Below are positions 45,201 through 56,600 of a stretch of DNA of 64,000 nucleotides, one piece after another. Source of the stretch: Emydura subglobosa (taxonomy: Eukaryota > Chordata > Testudines > Chelidae); assembly GCA_007922225.1 (NCBI GenBank), contig ML679969.1:16551999-16615998 (forward strand). The letters run 5' to 3'. Every line of letters begins with the position of its first letter. Within the stretch, counting starts at the first letter, position 1. The position numbers were made by a program, and so were the translations under genes. The notes under the pieces are model-generated. The model saw only the letters and a list, made by a program, of their open reading frames with translations. It did no database searches and was not told the origin of the DNA.

Positions 45201-48200
45201 TTCGAATCTACAGACTGGACTAGGACAATAATAGTAGTTCTTGGGCCTCTTAAAGTCCTTGTGTTTTGAGATAGGTTTGAAATAGGATTTAGTTCAGGGA
45301 CTTTGGAACAGCTGTGAAAGCTGACTTAACTCCAAGGGATCTAACCCTTCTAATGAGAGCTGAGGGTAGGGGTTGTTTCCCCACCAAAGAGGCTCCTCAG
45401 GATGGGAAGTGAATACAGTTCTCATTGTACTTCCAGAAACGAGCGCCCCTATGTGTGTGAGTTCTGCCATCATGCCTTCACCCAGAAAGCCAATCTCATC
45501 ATGCACCTCCGCACGCACACGGGTGAGAAACCTTTCCAGTGCCACCTCTGTGGGAAGACGTTCAGGACACAAGGTACAGCCTCCCATGCTTGGCCTGTAA
45601 AGCTGGTGGCCATTACAGTTCCTCAGTCCAGACCTGGGAGAGCTACACCCCTTGGTGCACATTCTGCCTGGGCCCAAGCACTGAATGTGTTTGTCTTAAG
45701 TCCAGCCCTGAGAGTTACCTGAGAAGTGGGGTTTGGAACATAATGAAGTGGTCTAACGGGCCAGACCCCCAGGTCTATCTAGCAGCGTCAGTACCTGAGA
45801 CCTTCAGAGGAGGGTCATAATGAGCAAACCCTAATTAGATGCTGTGCAATTCTTTCCTGATTTCTTTGGGCTTATACTGATGTGACACTGCCTCAGGAAT
45901 AAGAGAAGGAAAACATAATAGAAGCTAAAAACACTTACCAGCTGGAAGGGAGGGAGAAGTGGCTTGCAGTAGCCAGACAGTATGGCAGCCCTGTTTCACT
46001 CAAATTTAAAGGGGAAGATACCACAAAAGCATGCTGGGAAACCTTCCTGAAAGAGGCTGAATCCACTCTAGAGTTTAGGGGTGGCCAGTTATAGAGGAAG
46101 TAGCAGCTAAGGGAAGAGTTGAAATCCCTCTCCCACCTTGCAGGATTTTGAGGTTCTAAGAGGGAAGATTTATCCCAATGTTTTCAGAGCTCAAACCTGG
46201 TGTACTTGAAGAAGCTTTTTTTTTAAACGTTTTTCAAAAGTAAAACTTCCAGATTTTCTGGACATCAGCTGTGTTCTCTCCTCAAAGTTCACCAGCATGT
46301 CCTGGCAGCACTAAAGTAGATTTTATTGGCCTAACCTAGAACCTAAATAACTCCTGCAGATTTTTTAAGGTGTTCTATATTTATGACCAATTCTGTTCTT
46401 TTTGAAATACAGCTACCATATTTGCCTCTGTCCCTGCAGTGAGTTTCAAGGTTACTGCATGAAGCTAACAAATTAATTTCTCATTTCACTGAGCATCCCC
46501 TTACTGTTTTATCCCTGGACACTGTGGAAGAGACCGATCACTCTTCCTTATACCCGTAATTGGAACCATAAAAACAGAAATTCCCATTTCCATCTTTACT
46601 AAAAACTTTAGAAAATAGTGTACGAATGCTGTGCAATCTCTGTAGCCAGCGTAATAAGAAATGGCAGCCAGGTTGTGGTGAATGTTTCAGTACATGAAGG
46701 GTAAACATCCTGTCTCTCATCTGTGTTAGCGAGTCTGGATAAGCACAACCGCACACACACTGGTGAACGTCCCTTCAGCTGTGAGTTTTGTGATCAGAGG
46801 TTCACGGAGAAAGGGCCCCTTCTGAGGCACATTGCTAGCAGGCATCAGGAAGGAAGACCACACTTCTGCCAGATCTGTGGAAAAACATTCAAAGGTAATG
46901 CCCATTACAGCAATGCAGGAGCTATGAGGGCTTTAATTTGCCTTGAGCCTCTTTGTATTAATTCATAGTGCTCATGGAGAAGCTAGTCAGAGAATTATGA
47001 TATTCTGTTTTCCTGCTGTGCCAATTGGAGGCAAATAAAAGTCTGACCGCACTCAAACTCTTAACAAAACTATTTGCAGAACAGAAGTGGATCCAGCATT
47101 TCTCTGTTTTGTCAAACATCAAGTCTCTTGTAGGGATTCTTAAGTCCATTGCTGATGCAAAATTCAGCAGAACAACATTAGTGAAAGCAGAGCAATGGGT
47201 GGGCAGGAGAGAGAGAGAGAGAGAGAACGATTTTCCTTCAAACTTTCTTGTGACTTAGTTGACCAAATTTGAGGCTTAAGCACAATTCTGGAAAAATTAA
47301 TCTCCATTTCACCATATCCTGCGATAATAGTGTCAACATGGCCCTGCCATGGTAACATTTCCTGTGTAGCTCAGGCCCATGCTTGTTTAACTCAGGTCTC
47401 TTTGTTGCAATGTTCAGACCATAAACACGTTGCCCTATTCAGCAAGTGGTTAATACAGTTTTTAATTTTTCATTCTCAGCTGTCGAACAGCTGCGTGTCC
47501 ATGTTCGCAGACACAAAGGAGTGAGGAAGTTTGAATGCACTGAATGTGGTTACAAGTTCACCCGACAGGTATGGGGTTTTTCTAATTCCACTTACAATCA
47601 GCAAGTGTACTCTAAACCCTATTGAGTAATTAGCTTCCCATTTGCAAAGTGTGCACAGCCGTGAATCAGAGACCAGGAAACAGAATTAGTCTTATAAAGT
47701 CGTGTATTTCTTTGGAAGGGGAAACGGGGGGGTCCTGAACTGAAGCATGTTCGCTGCCCATTGCAGGAAGGAATGAAGCAGATCAGCTCTTGGAGTGTCT
47801 GAGCTGCTCGCTGCTCAGACGGGTGAAAAGGGCAGTGCCAGTCAGTACCCTCGCTCCATTGACCAAGTTTTTCCTCAGTAACCCTGCCAAAATCTTATTT
47901 ACTAAAACCAAAGTCCTTGGGGAGGGGGGGAGAGGAAGACATTTCTGTGTTCAGGTGGCACATCACACTTAGATAAAACCCAAAAATGCTTTCATGAACA
48001 TTGGAGGCAATCCTAGTAAGAGATCAGGTCACTAAACCTAAATCTAGTGTGAAATATGGGCCTGTGCTTTTTGCTCCCAGGCTGAGGAGTGGCTCTGATG
48101 GATGATAAATCACTGAGGATTGAATCCCTGCTAGAGCAGACTGGAAAACTTAAAAAATGGGATTATTTTTTCCTATTAGCTATATCTGCTGTTCCCTCAC

Positions 48201-48880
48201 CACAGCTAGAATCCTGCCCCTGCTGTGAGACCCCACTGGGGCACTAGTTGGCTGCCTTAAAGAGAAAAGGTTATGTTACCACCTTCTCTCTTAGAGAGGA
48301 AGCGCTATACCCCATCTTTGCCTTCTTACCTGTTGCCATTTTCCCCCTTCCTATGCCTTTTGGGAGGAAGGGGTCTGTTCTCCCACATTTGTGAATTCAC
48401 TGTGTGCATGTATTTCCCTGCATGCTTTCTCCACCACTAACGCTAATTAGACCCAATTTCTAAAGCAACTTTTTTTGTGCCACCAACATTCCTGCACCCT
48501 GGGCCTCATTCCTGACCGAGAGAAGACACTGCCGCATATGATTTAGGTGGGTAATGATGGACTTTGATTGCTCTTTTTTAAAGGCCCACTTGAGGCGCCA
48601 CATGAAGATTCATGATCGGGTTGAAAACTATAACCCCCGTCAGAGAAAGCTGCGGAACCTAATAATTGAGGATGAAAAAGCTGTTGTGGTAGCACTCCAG
48701 CCCCCCCATGAATTAGAGGTGGGGCCTACAGAAGTCATTGTGGAATCCCTCTCACACAGCTCCCTTGGTGAAGAGATCCCTGTACAGAGACTCTGTTCAA
48801 ATGAGACCTTCTCTACGACTGATGTTATTGAACAATCTCTTATCATTACTACAACGATCCCTGAAGACTGTGAAACATAG
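38547..48880 (+). CDS. ZBTB48: ZBTB48 (TZAP/HKR3), telomere-binding BTB zinc-finger protein
   Basis: Nuclear protein that binds TTAGGG telomere DNA through its last zinc fingers and limits telomere length; it also acts as a transcription factor. Coding exons: 38547-39242, 40442-40713, 42310-42421, 43409-43501, 44106-44192, 44583-44737, 45437-45573, 46730-46894, 47480-47568, 48584-48880. The total is 2103 nt, 700 aa plus stop; human has 688. The N-terminal BTB domain (about residues 1-120) is followed by a variable linker, then 11 C2H2-type fingers from Cys305 to about residue 610. Finger 2 ends HEARNC, so its last ligand is Cys. The conserved C-terminal tail ([14 protein letters not shown]) comes next. 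All splice sites are GT-AG and no lesion is seen. AATAAA at 48914-48919 fits the mRNA end. Confidence 0.97.
39390..39423. repeat. Perfect 13-bp inverted repeat with 8-base loop
   Basis: TCAATACAGTACC at 39390-39402 and its exact inverse at 39411-39423, in ZBTB48 intron 2. Confidence 0.95.
39433..39690 (+). repeat. tRNA-derived SINE copy, MIR-like tail
   Basis: Head: GGATGGTGGTTTAAGCAACA through GATGAGGGTTTTATTCCTGG (B-box-like, diverged). Tail: GAGCAAGTCACTTAATCTCT, CCCCCATCTGTAAAAGGGGG and a 'CTACTTTGAGCTCCACAAAT' block. ZBTB48 intron 2. Confidence 0.6.
47207..47226. repeat. (GA)10 microsatellite
   Basis: Uninterrupted GA run in the ZBTB48 intron between exons at 46730 and 47480. Confidence 0.95.
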
Positions 48881-48913
48881 CACTTATGTCCTTGTACATG
48901 CTTTTCCCTCTCA

Positions 48914-48919
48914 AATAAA
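48914..48919 (+). terminator. ZBTB48: Polyadenylation signal AATAAA of ZBTB48
   Basis: Canonical hexamer 34 bases after the TAG stop, followed by 'GTGTTAGGTTGG' and 'TTGGTGTTTGTGTTTG' GT-rich sequence. This implies a very short 3' UTR. Confidence 0.75.
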
Positions 48920-51390
48920 TTAAAATTAAGTGTTAGGTTGGATTAACTGTTCACAAGGGCTTGGTGTTTGTGTTTGAAAACCTACATTCTCAAAAGGTCA
49001 CTGCCTCTTTGAAAATATCCTTCCAGTGAACTTTAAGCAGGTAGAGAACAGTGTCTTGCTGGGGGAGGGGCAGCAAATAGGGAGGTGGCTGTTTACCTGT
49101 TAATGAACCAAAAATAAGAGGGCAGAGTAAATCTCCCCATCTTGAGCTTGACTGATTACTTTTGATTCTCTCATGCCTAATACTGTCAGTTACCTTTCTA
49201 ATTTGAGAACCTGACTTTTCTCCCATCCACCACAGTTAAAAACATACAGCCTTTTACAGAGTCTGTTAGAAAAAGTGAAGTTTTTTTTTTTTTTGGGCAA
49301 TATAGCAATACTTTGTCTGCATAGCTTGTATCACTTAGTTAGGTCTTCTCAACTTTTTACACTGAGGGCTGTCTCCACAGCTTATGAAAAGTCATGTGGT
49401 TTGCTGAAGGATACAAGACTCTAATGACCGTCTCTGTCCTTTAATACTACAGCTGTTGACAAAGCACCTAAATTTAAGATGCAGGTTCTCCAGTAAGAGG
49501 CACTAGTACATCATCTAAGAGGCAATTTAAAGGGAATGGAGAATTTCAGTAACAGCTCCTTGAATACTTTGGTACCTTTACAAAAAGCTTTTGGAGACAG
49601 TGGTTGAAAGTTGCTGTGGCTCTGAAATAGATTTAGTTTAAGAAGTTTATCAATGCACATCTCAGCCTTGCGCCAAGTTATGCTAGAGTATTTCACAAAG
49701 TAACTGATGAGATTCCAGAGTGGAGTACAGATTACAGATCCAACTCTCTGTTAAGGTTATTTCTTAATTGACACTATACAGTACCTTGGGCCCTTAACCT
49801 GTTTTTGTGGTTATCATGAACTGCCCCCTTAGAATATGAAATTACTCATGTCACTAAAAGTGGGACCATATATGGCAACAAGACAGCGTACGCAACCTGT
49901 GATGCTAAAATGCCTTTTACATGGCTATACGTTCATTTGCGATAGGAAGGCAAGAAACATTCTAAAAATTGTAAATGGAGCAAAAAGGGGACTTATTTTA
50001 ACAGTATTTTATAGTTAATGGTGACCAAAACAGTTTGGAAGAACTCTTAGGTCATACTTTCTGTATTGGTGAGATAAGACTACTCTACTTGCTCTTTGGA
50101 AAGTAACTATTTAGTTTGACAAACATAGATTAGACAGAGACCTACCACAGACGATTTAACCCTCTCAGACCTAGAGACTTCTCTACAGTCACTGAGAGCA
50201 GAACAAAATGTTTACATTTATCATGGGTTTTTTAGCTTGATCATGTCAAGTAAGTTTAAAAACACAAATGAGAATAAAAATCCAAAATCTGTCAAAATAT
50301 AAAATGCCTTTGCTTTAAAAGATGGTATTTTAAAAGTATTTAAAGGTTTGGACACAATGAAAGTCTACACAAAAGTTATAAATACAAACCTAAAGTTATT
50401 CATCTGGTTTTGAAACTGTAGAGATGACTAGGTCCAGCAGTGAGCACCACAATATGAGACTATTATACATAAATATACTTTAATAGTTCAGCATAAATAC
50501 TTTACTCTTCTACCATGCAAATTAAGTTATACTAAATGACAACATATAGGCAGCAGTGTTCCACATCGTAAGATGGAGTTGAATACATGTCTTAAGTAAC
50601 TGGCCCCCTACTGAGCACCGCATGACCGTGTTTCTCTCTCCCATCACAACTGTACAAACTCAGTGGCAGAGTGACTGACTTGAGGTTTCAGTTTAACTTT
50701 CGTGGGGAGACAAAATTGTTGGCATAGTATACTACAGCCAGAAGTGAAGACATTGCATCAATTCACTATTCAAAAACATCTGTCCAAGGAAACAGGTAAG
50801 CTTCACTAAAAGGAACTCTGTATTCTGCTCAACATTAGCATGAGAACAGAGCACAGGAGCTAGAAGTGAGTATGTAAAAAAATATATTTTCAGTTACAGA
50901 AATACATTTATAGAGCTGAAAACTTCCAATAAGCTATGCCATGTTTTTGCTTCCACACCAGCCTTGGCTAAACACAAGAGCTAAGGGACAGGGGAATACA
51001 TAACAGAACTCTCCTTTCCTTGTAGATTTCATATTGATTACTATAAAATTTGTGATATTAAAAGCCTGAGACACAACCAAATGATCCAGTGATTGGTATT
51101 CCCTACTCCCAGATAGGAAACTCTGTTTTTTGTTCTCTCCAGCTGGTAGAACTATCCAGGGACAAAGTGCAACATACCACTTTAAGTTCCTTTGCCTAAT
51201 ATAGAAGTAGGAGTGCCTAGCTCCATCATCTTGTCTAGTCATCCTTAGCCAGCAGACTGATGTTCATGACACGATCTAGCAAGAGCTTTTGAAGCAGGAT
51301 CTGCAGGACTCCCCCACAACGTGCGGAGGTTTCCGGTACTAAATAGAAGTTAAAGTTTGCCAAATCTATCAAGTTTGTTTATATAGTGTC

Positions 51391-51396
51391 TTTATT
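51391..51396 (-). terminator. KLHL21: Candidate polyadenylation hexamer for KLHL21
   Basis: AATAAA on the minus strand, about 2.2 kb past the KLHL21 stop. It is one of few candidates; there is no downstream-element support beyond base composition. Confidence 0.25.
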
Positions 51397-53600
51397 CCAC
51401 CCACTGTGGGGTCATGGTAGACTGAAGTCTGCCAACACAGTCTAGCACTCCATAACCCTATCTCAAGTTACATTCTGATAAGGCATGGTCAATAACCTAT
51501 ACAAGTTTGAGGCCCTAGGGAAAAATCTCTGCTCAAAATTTGGCATAGAAAGTGTTCCAGAGAAAACTGACTCAACAGCTGTAGAAAATGCTTTATTCCT
51601 TGGGAGCCTAGGATGCATCAAGTCAGGTGGGATGTCCTACTGCATCTTCCACATGAAGAAGCCTTAAAGGTATGTGTGATTGAAAATCTGGATTTGTAGG
51701 TGAAGTTTAAATTCAGACAATTCTCCCACTGAGAAAGTAGACAGCAATAATCTTACCCACTGTTTCACTTCAACATTTTTTCCTAAAGGACAGTAATGCT
51801 TGTTTTCAACTAGACTATATTGCATTTTGAAATTTAAGAGCTCTGTAGGACCAGTCAGACATTCCGTCAAAGAATTAGCATGAAATTTCCTCTTCAGTTG
51901 AAATGTGCTTGGTCAGGTTAAATACCGGAGATAAAATTAAGCCTGCCAGATCACTTGAGTGAGTCTGAAAGCAGAACTTATTGATTACAAAAGCAATACA
52001 AATCTAAACTCTAAACCAAATTCAGTCTCTAAACATTAACTAAGGGCCCTGATTAGCATTTACCAACTGTTCAAAAATTCCAGTAGCTGCTATAAGTTAT
52101 TTTGATGAATTTGTGAATTCTCATGTGTAACATTAACATTTTAGTAGGTTCTATCACTCAGCAAATTGATCCATTTATAAACCATACATTTACCTTAACC
52201 AATATTCTTTATCAAATGTTTGAAGCAGACTAAAATTATTTTTCTATATACCAAATACTATGTAATAAATTACCTGATGCTCAAATCCATGGGACAGTTC
52301 CCAAGGAAGCTCTTCTATGTTTCCTCTCTATCACCTTTTAAATAAGCTCTCCCCTAAAAATACCAATCTAATCTACTTCCTTAGTATCTAAATAGTGAGA
52401 CTACACCTTCTGCACTTTACAGTGTCTCCAACCACTACCCAGGACCTATCTGCTCAATCTACCACAAATGCTGACACCCCTTGATATAGAAAGAGTCAAG
52501 TTAAAGTCTTTAGAGCGTATGAAACATCAATAATACATCGCATATAACTTCACTAAACAAGAACATACAGCAGAGATTTCTTTGCCAAGTTCAACTGCAG
52601 GCTAAACAGTTTGATAGAAACGTTTCCTAAATTTGAATGTCGATGAAGGAAGATGTTCTTCTCTAAAAGATTTTTGGCATGAGTCCCCAGCCCCTAAAGT
52701 CTCTCTCCACTTTTCCTCTGACAGATATTTGCTTAAAAAAAGAAATGGAAATGTATTTGGCATTTCACTCAATCTAGGTTTGAATCATTTTTAAAATGAA
52801 AAGTTTCTAAAGAAACAAACAAAGCTTTTTTGCCCAGCAAGGACCAGCAAAAGCACAAGCTGCTTGGGGTAATGAAAATGTCTGTATAAACTTACAGAGC
52901 TATAGGGATTTTTAACAATTAATTTATCACACATTTAAGGCTGCAGGGAAGGGAAATTTCAAACTTCATGACTCTCAACCTTAATATCCTTGCACTGACC
53001 TTTTTATGCCACTGCAATGTAATAGGTTCTTCATGAAAGTATGAAGAATGGCCAAAGTTAATGGTGGCTCTCAGTATATTTAAGGCTAGGTATTTATATC
53101 CTCATATCTGCACATTTATAATGAACCCAAAATTTGTGGCTGGAAAAATTAACAAATAATGGAATTTGGTGGCAAATATGGAGTGTTATGGTATGGAAAG
53201 ATGCTGACTGCAGGATACTAGTGAAAGCTGTTTGATCACTAGCTAAGCTATGTTGCCTGGAAGGGCAATAGTGGTGCTTGAGTAACGAGTGACTTTTTTA
53301 AATACCTATTCTCTTTAGAGTTCTCATTTCAGAGCTTTTCTGTGGCTAATGCTACACCTTCTCCATCCACAGAAAAGTGCTGAGGGACAATGCACCCAAT
53401 GAGGCCTCTAGCTTTCTACCAACTATGCTTCTACAACAGCATTTTAATCTCTCAGGGATTTTACTTTCTCTCTACTTGCAATTACTGAGCAATCCATTTC
53501 AGAGTTTCCAAGTACCAGTCTGCCTCCTGCCCTCCCGCAAAGCGACACTGGTTATTTGTAATGAATTCACTTCAAGCCACAGAGATAAGTTTTTCTACTG

Positions 53601-56600
53601 TTAACGTAACTCATTAAGATTCTGATTATGAAGATTCTGGCGTTGCCTGTTGAGGTTAATGGCATTATCCAGAGTGATGCTGTCTTCTTCTTGTGTAGTT
53701 TGTGGCATGAACTGTCGGAATATGCTGACACTTCCATGCCAGAAGGTGGGTTCAGGCAGCTGGCCCACTATGTTCCATGTTCGAGTTTCCGGATCATAAG
53801 CTTCTAGCACGTCTGAAAGTTCAAATGTGTTATCGTAGCCACCAGAGACATATAGCTTCCCACCAAGCACAGCCAAGCTCCCCCCAACGTGAACCTACAA
53901 TTAAAAACAAGTTATTAGAGAGGACCACCCTGGCTTAACTAGGAGATCGTCAAAGACCTGAAACTTAAAAAAAAGAGTTATACAAAAAGTGGAAACTAGG
54001 TCAAATTACAAAGGATGAATATTAAAAAACAAAACAAAACCCAAAACAACAGAAGCATGTAGGGATAAAACCAGAAAGGTCAATGCACAAAATAAGATTA
54101 AACTAGCTAGAGACTTAAAGTGTAACAAGAAAACATTTAAAAATACATTAGAAGTAAGAGGAAGACCAAGGACAGAATAGGCCCATTATTCTATGAGGAG
54201 AGAAAGACAACAACAGAAAACATAACAATAGCTGAAGTGTTAAATGCTTTTTTAGTTTCAGTTTTCACCAAAAAAGTTAACAGTGATTGGACAAACAGCA
54301 TAGTAAACACAGTGTAAATAAGGTAGGATCTCAGGTTACGTTTATGTTGATGGTGGCAAATTCGCCACCGTCAGATCGATTTAGTGAAGTGAAGACACGC
54401 TCAATCAATCAATCTGGAAGTCGATCTAATAAAACCACCTCCCCAAAAAGCATAGCGCTACATCAACAGGTACACATTTCCCGTCAGTGCAGCGCAGGGG
54501 AAACGGTACGCTAAATGGAAGTTACAAAGTCGATGGGAGTTATGCAAGCTACTCTGCATAGCTTGTGTAACTCTCATTGACTGACAGCGAAATTCGCTGG
54601 CAGTGCAGACCAGGTCTAAGGCCTAAGGCTAAAATAGGGAAAGAATAAGTGAAGAATTACTTTGGCTATGTCTACACTGTACTGCTGCAGCTGCACCACT
54701 GTAAGATCTTCCATGTAGCTGCTCTATGTCCACAGGAAAGAGTTCTCCCTTCGGCAAAATTAAACCACCCCCAACAAGCAGCAGTAGCTATGTTGGTGGG
54801 AGAAGCTCTCCCACCGACATAGCACTGTCCACACTGGCACTTCCATCAGTGTAACTTATATCACTTGGGCTGTTTGTTTTTTTTCACATCCCTGAATGAC
54901 GTAAGTTATACTGACATACATGGTAGGGTAGAAATAGCCTTAAACAAGTTATATGTCTAAGTCAGCAGGGCCTGATGAAATACATCCTACAATACTTAAG
55001 GAACTGGCTGAAGAGATCTTTGAGCCATTAGCAATTATCTTTGAGAACTCATGGAGGACGGGAGAGATCCCAGAAGCAGTGATGCTGAAACAATTTGTAT
55101 AGTGGAGGTGCTGGGAGCCACTGAACCAAACTGTAAACCCTGAATATGATGGAAACTACTTGAAGTCAGGGTGTGCAATTGCACCCCTAGTTCCAGCATC
55201 TATACCCAGATGACTGGAAAAGTGCAAATATAGTACTATCTATAAAAAGGGGAATAAGGACAACCTAGGAAATTACAGACCTATCAGTTTAACTTCAGTA
55301 ACTGGAAAGATAATGGAGCAAATAAATAATTTGAAAACACCTAGAAGGTAATAAGTAACAGCCAAGATAGATTTGTCAAGAACAAATCATGTCAAACCAA
55401 CCTAATATCCTTCTTTGACAGGGTAACAAGCCTTGTGGATGGGGGGAGAAGCAACAGGCGTGCTATATCTCAACTTATTGTCTAGATGAACCTACTAGAA
55501 GGTGGGTGCGCAACTAGTTGAAAAACTATATTCAGTGAGTAGTTATCAATAGTTCATAGTCAAGCTAGAAATGCATACTGAGTGATCCCACAAGGATCTG
55601 TCTTGGGTCTGGTTCTACTCAATATCTTCATAAATGAATTGGATAGGGGTACAGAGAGTCCACTTATGAAGTTTGTGAACAATACCAAGCTGACAGAGGT
55701 TGCAAGCTTTTTGGAAGACTGGGTTAGAATTCAAAATGATCTTGACAAACTCAAGAAATGGTATGAAATAAACAGGATGAAATTCAGTACAGACAAATGT
55801 GAAATACTACACTTTAGGAAGAATAATCAATTGCACAAATACAAAACAGAAAAAAGACTACCTAGGAAGGAATACTACAGAAAAGGATCTGGGGGTTATA
55901 GTGGATCACAAATTAAATATGAGTCAACAATATAATACTGTTGCAAAAATATATATATTTTGTTTTGGGATGGATAGCAGGAGAATGGCCTCAAAATTGT
56001 GTCCAATTCAGGGCACCAGATTTTGGGAAAGATGTGGATAAATTAGAGAAAGTCCAGAGGAGAGAACCAAAAATTAACAACGGTCTAGAAAATACATCCT
56101 ATGAGGAAAGATTGGAAAAAAAGCCTGGTTTTCATCTGAAGAGAAGACTGAGGGGGAGCATGAGGGTGTAAATTCTAGTGCACGATAGTGTCACGCACTA
56201 AATGGCCTATGTGGACTCTGCTAGTGCACACTAAAAGTTCCCTAGTGTGTATTAATGTAGTGTTGATTACTACATTAATGCACACTAGAAAACTTTTAGT
56301 GCATGCCAGTTATTGCGCGACATCCCAGTGTTCACTGAAATTTATACCCTTCTAGTATGGACTAATGCACAGCGTAGACAAGCGCTTCATTTTTCTCTAT
56401 TTGTCATCTAAACTGCAAGTGCTCTGAAGCAAGGACTACCTTTTTCTGTACAGAGCTGAACATACTAGTCATATTCACCAAGTTTATTCTGTGTTGCGTC
56501 AGTGTTTAAATAATGAAGTCACTCCCCTGCCCCCAAGAAGTTTATAATCCAAAGGAATCATCTCCAATGGTTTTTAAAATGAACTAATTGTTAATATCCT

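Larger units (their letters stand above)
48881..53600. other. ZBTB48-KLHL21 convergent 3' interval
   Basis: After the ZBTB48 polyadenylation signal (48914-48919) no exon or clear mobile element is recognised. The block is AT-rich single-copy-looking sequence. It probably includes the KLHL21 3' UTR, which is several kb in mammals. A minus-strand AATAAA occurs at 51391-51396. Confidence 0.55.
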
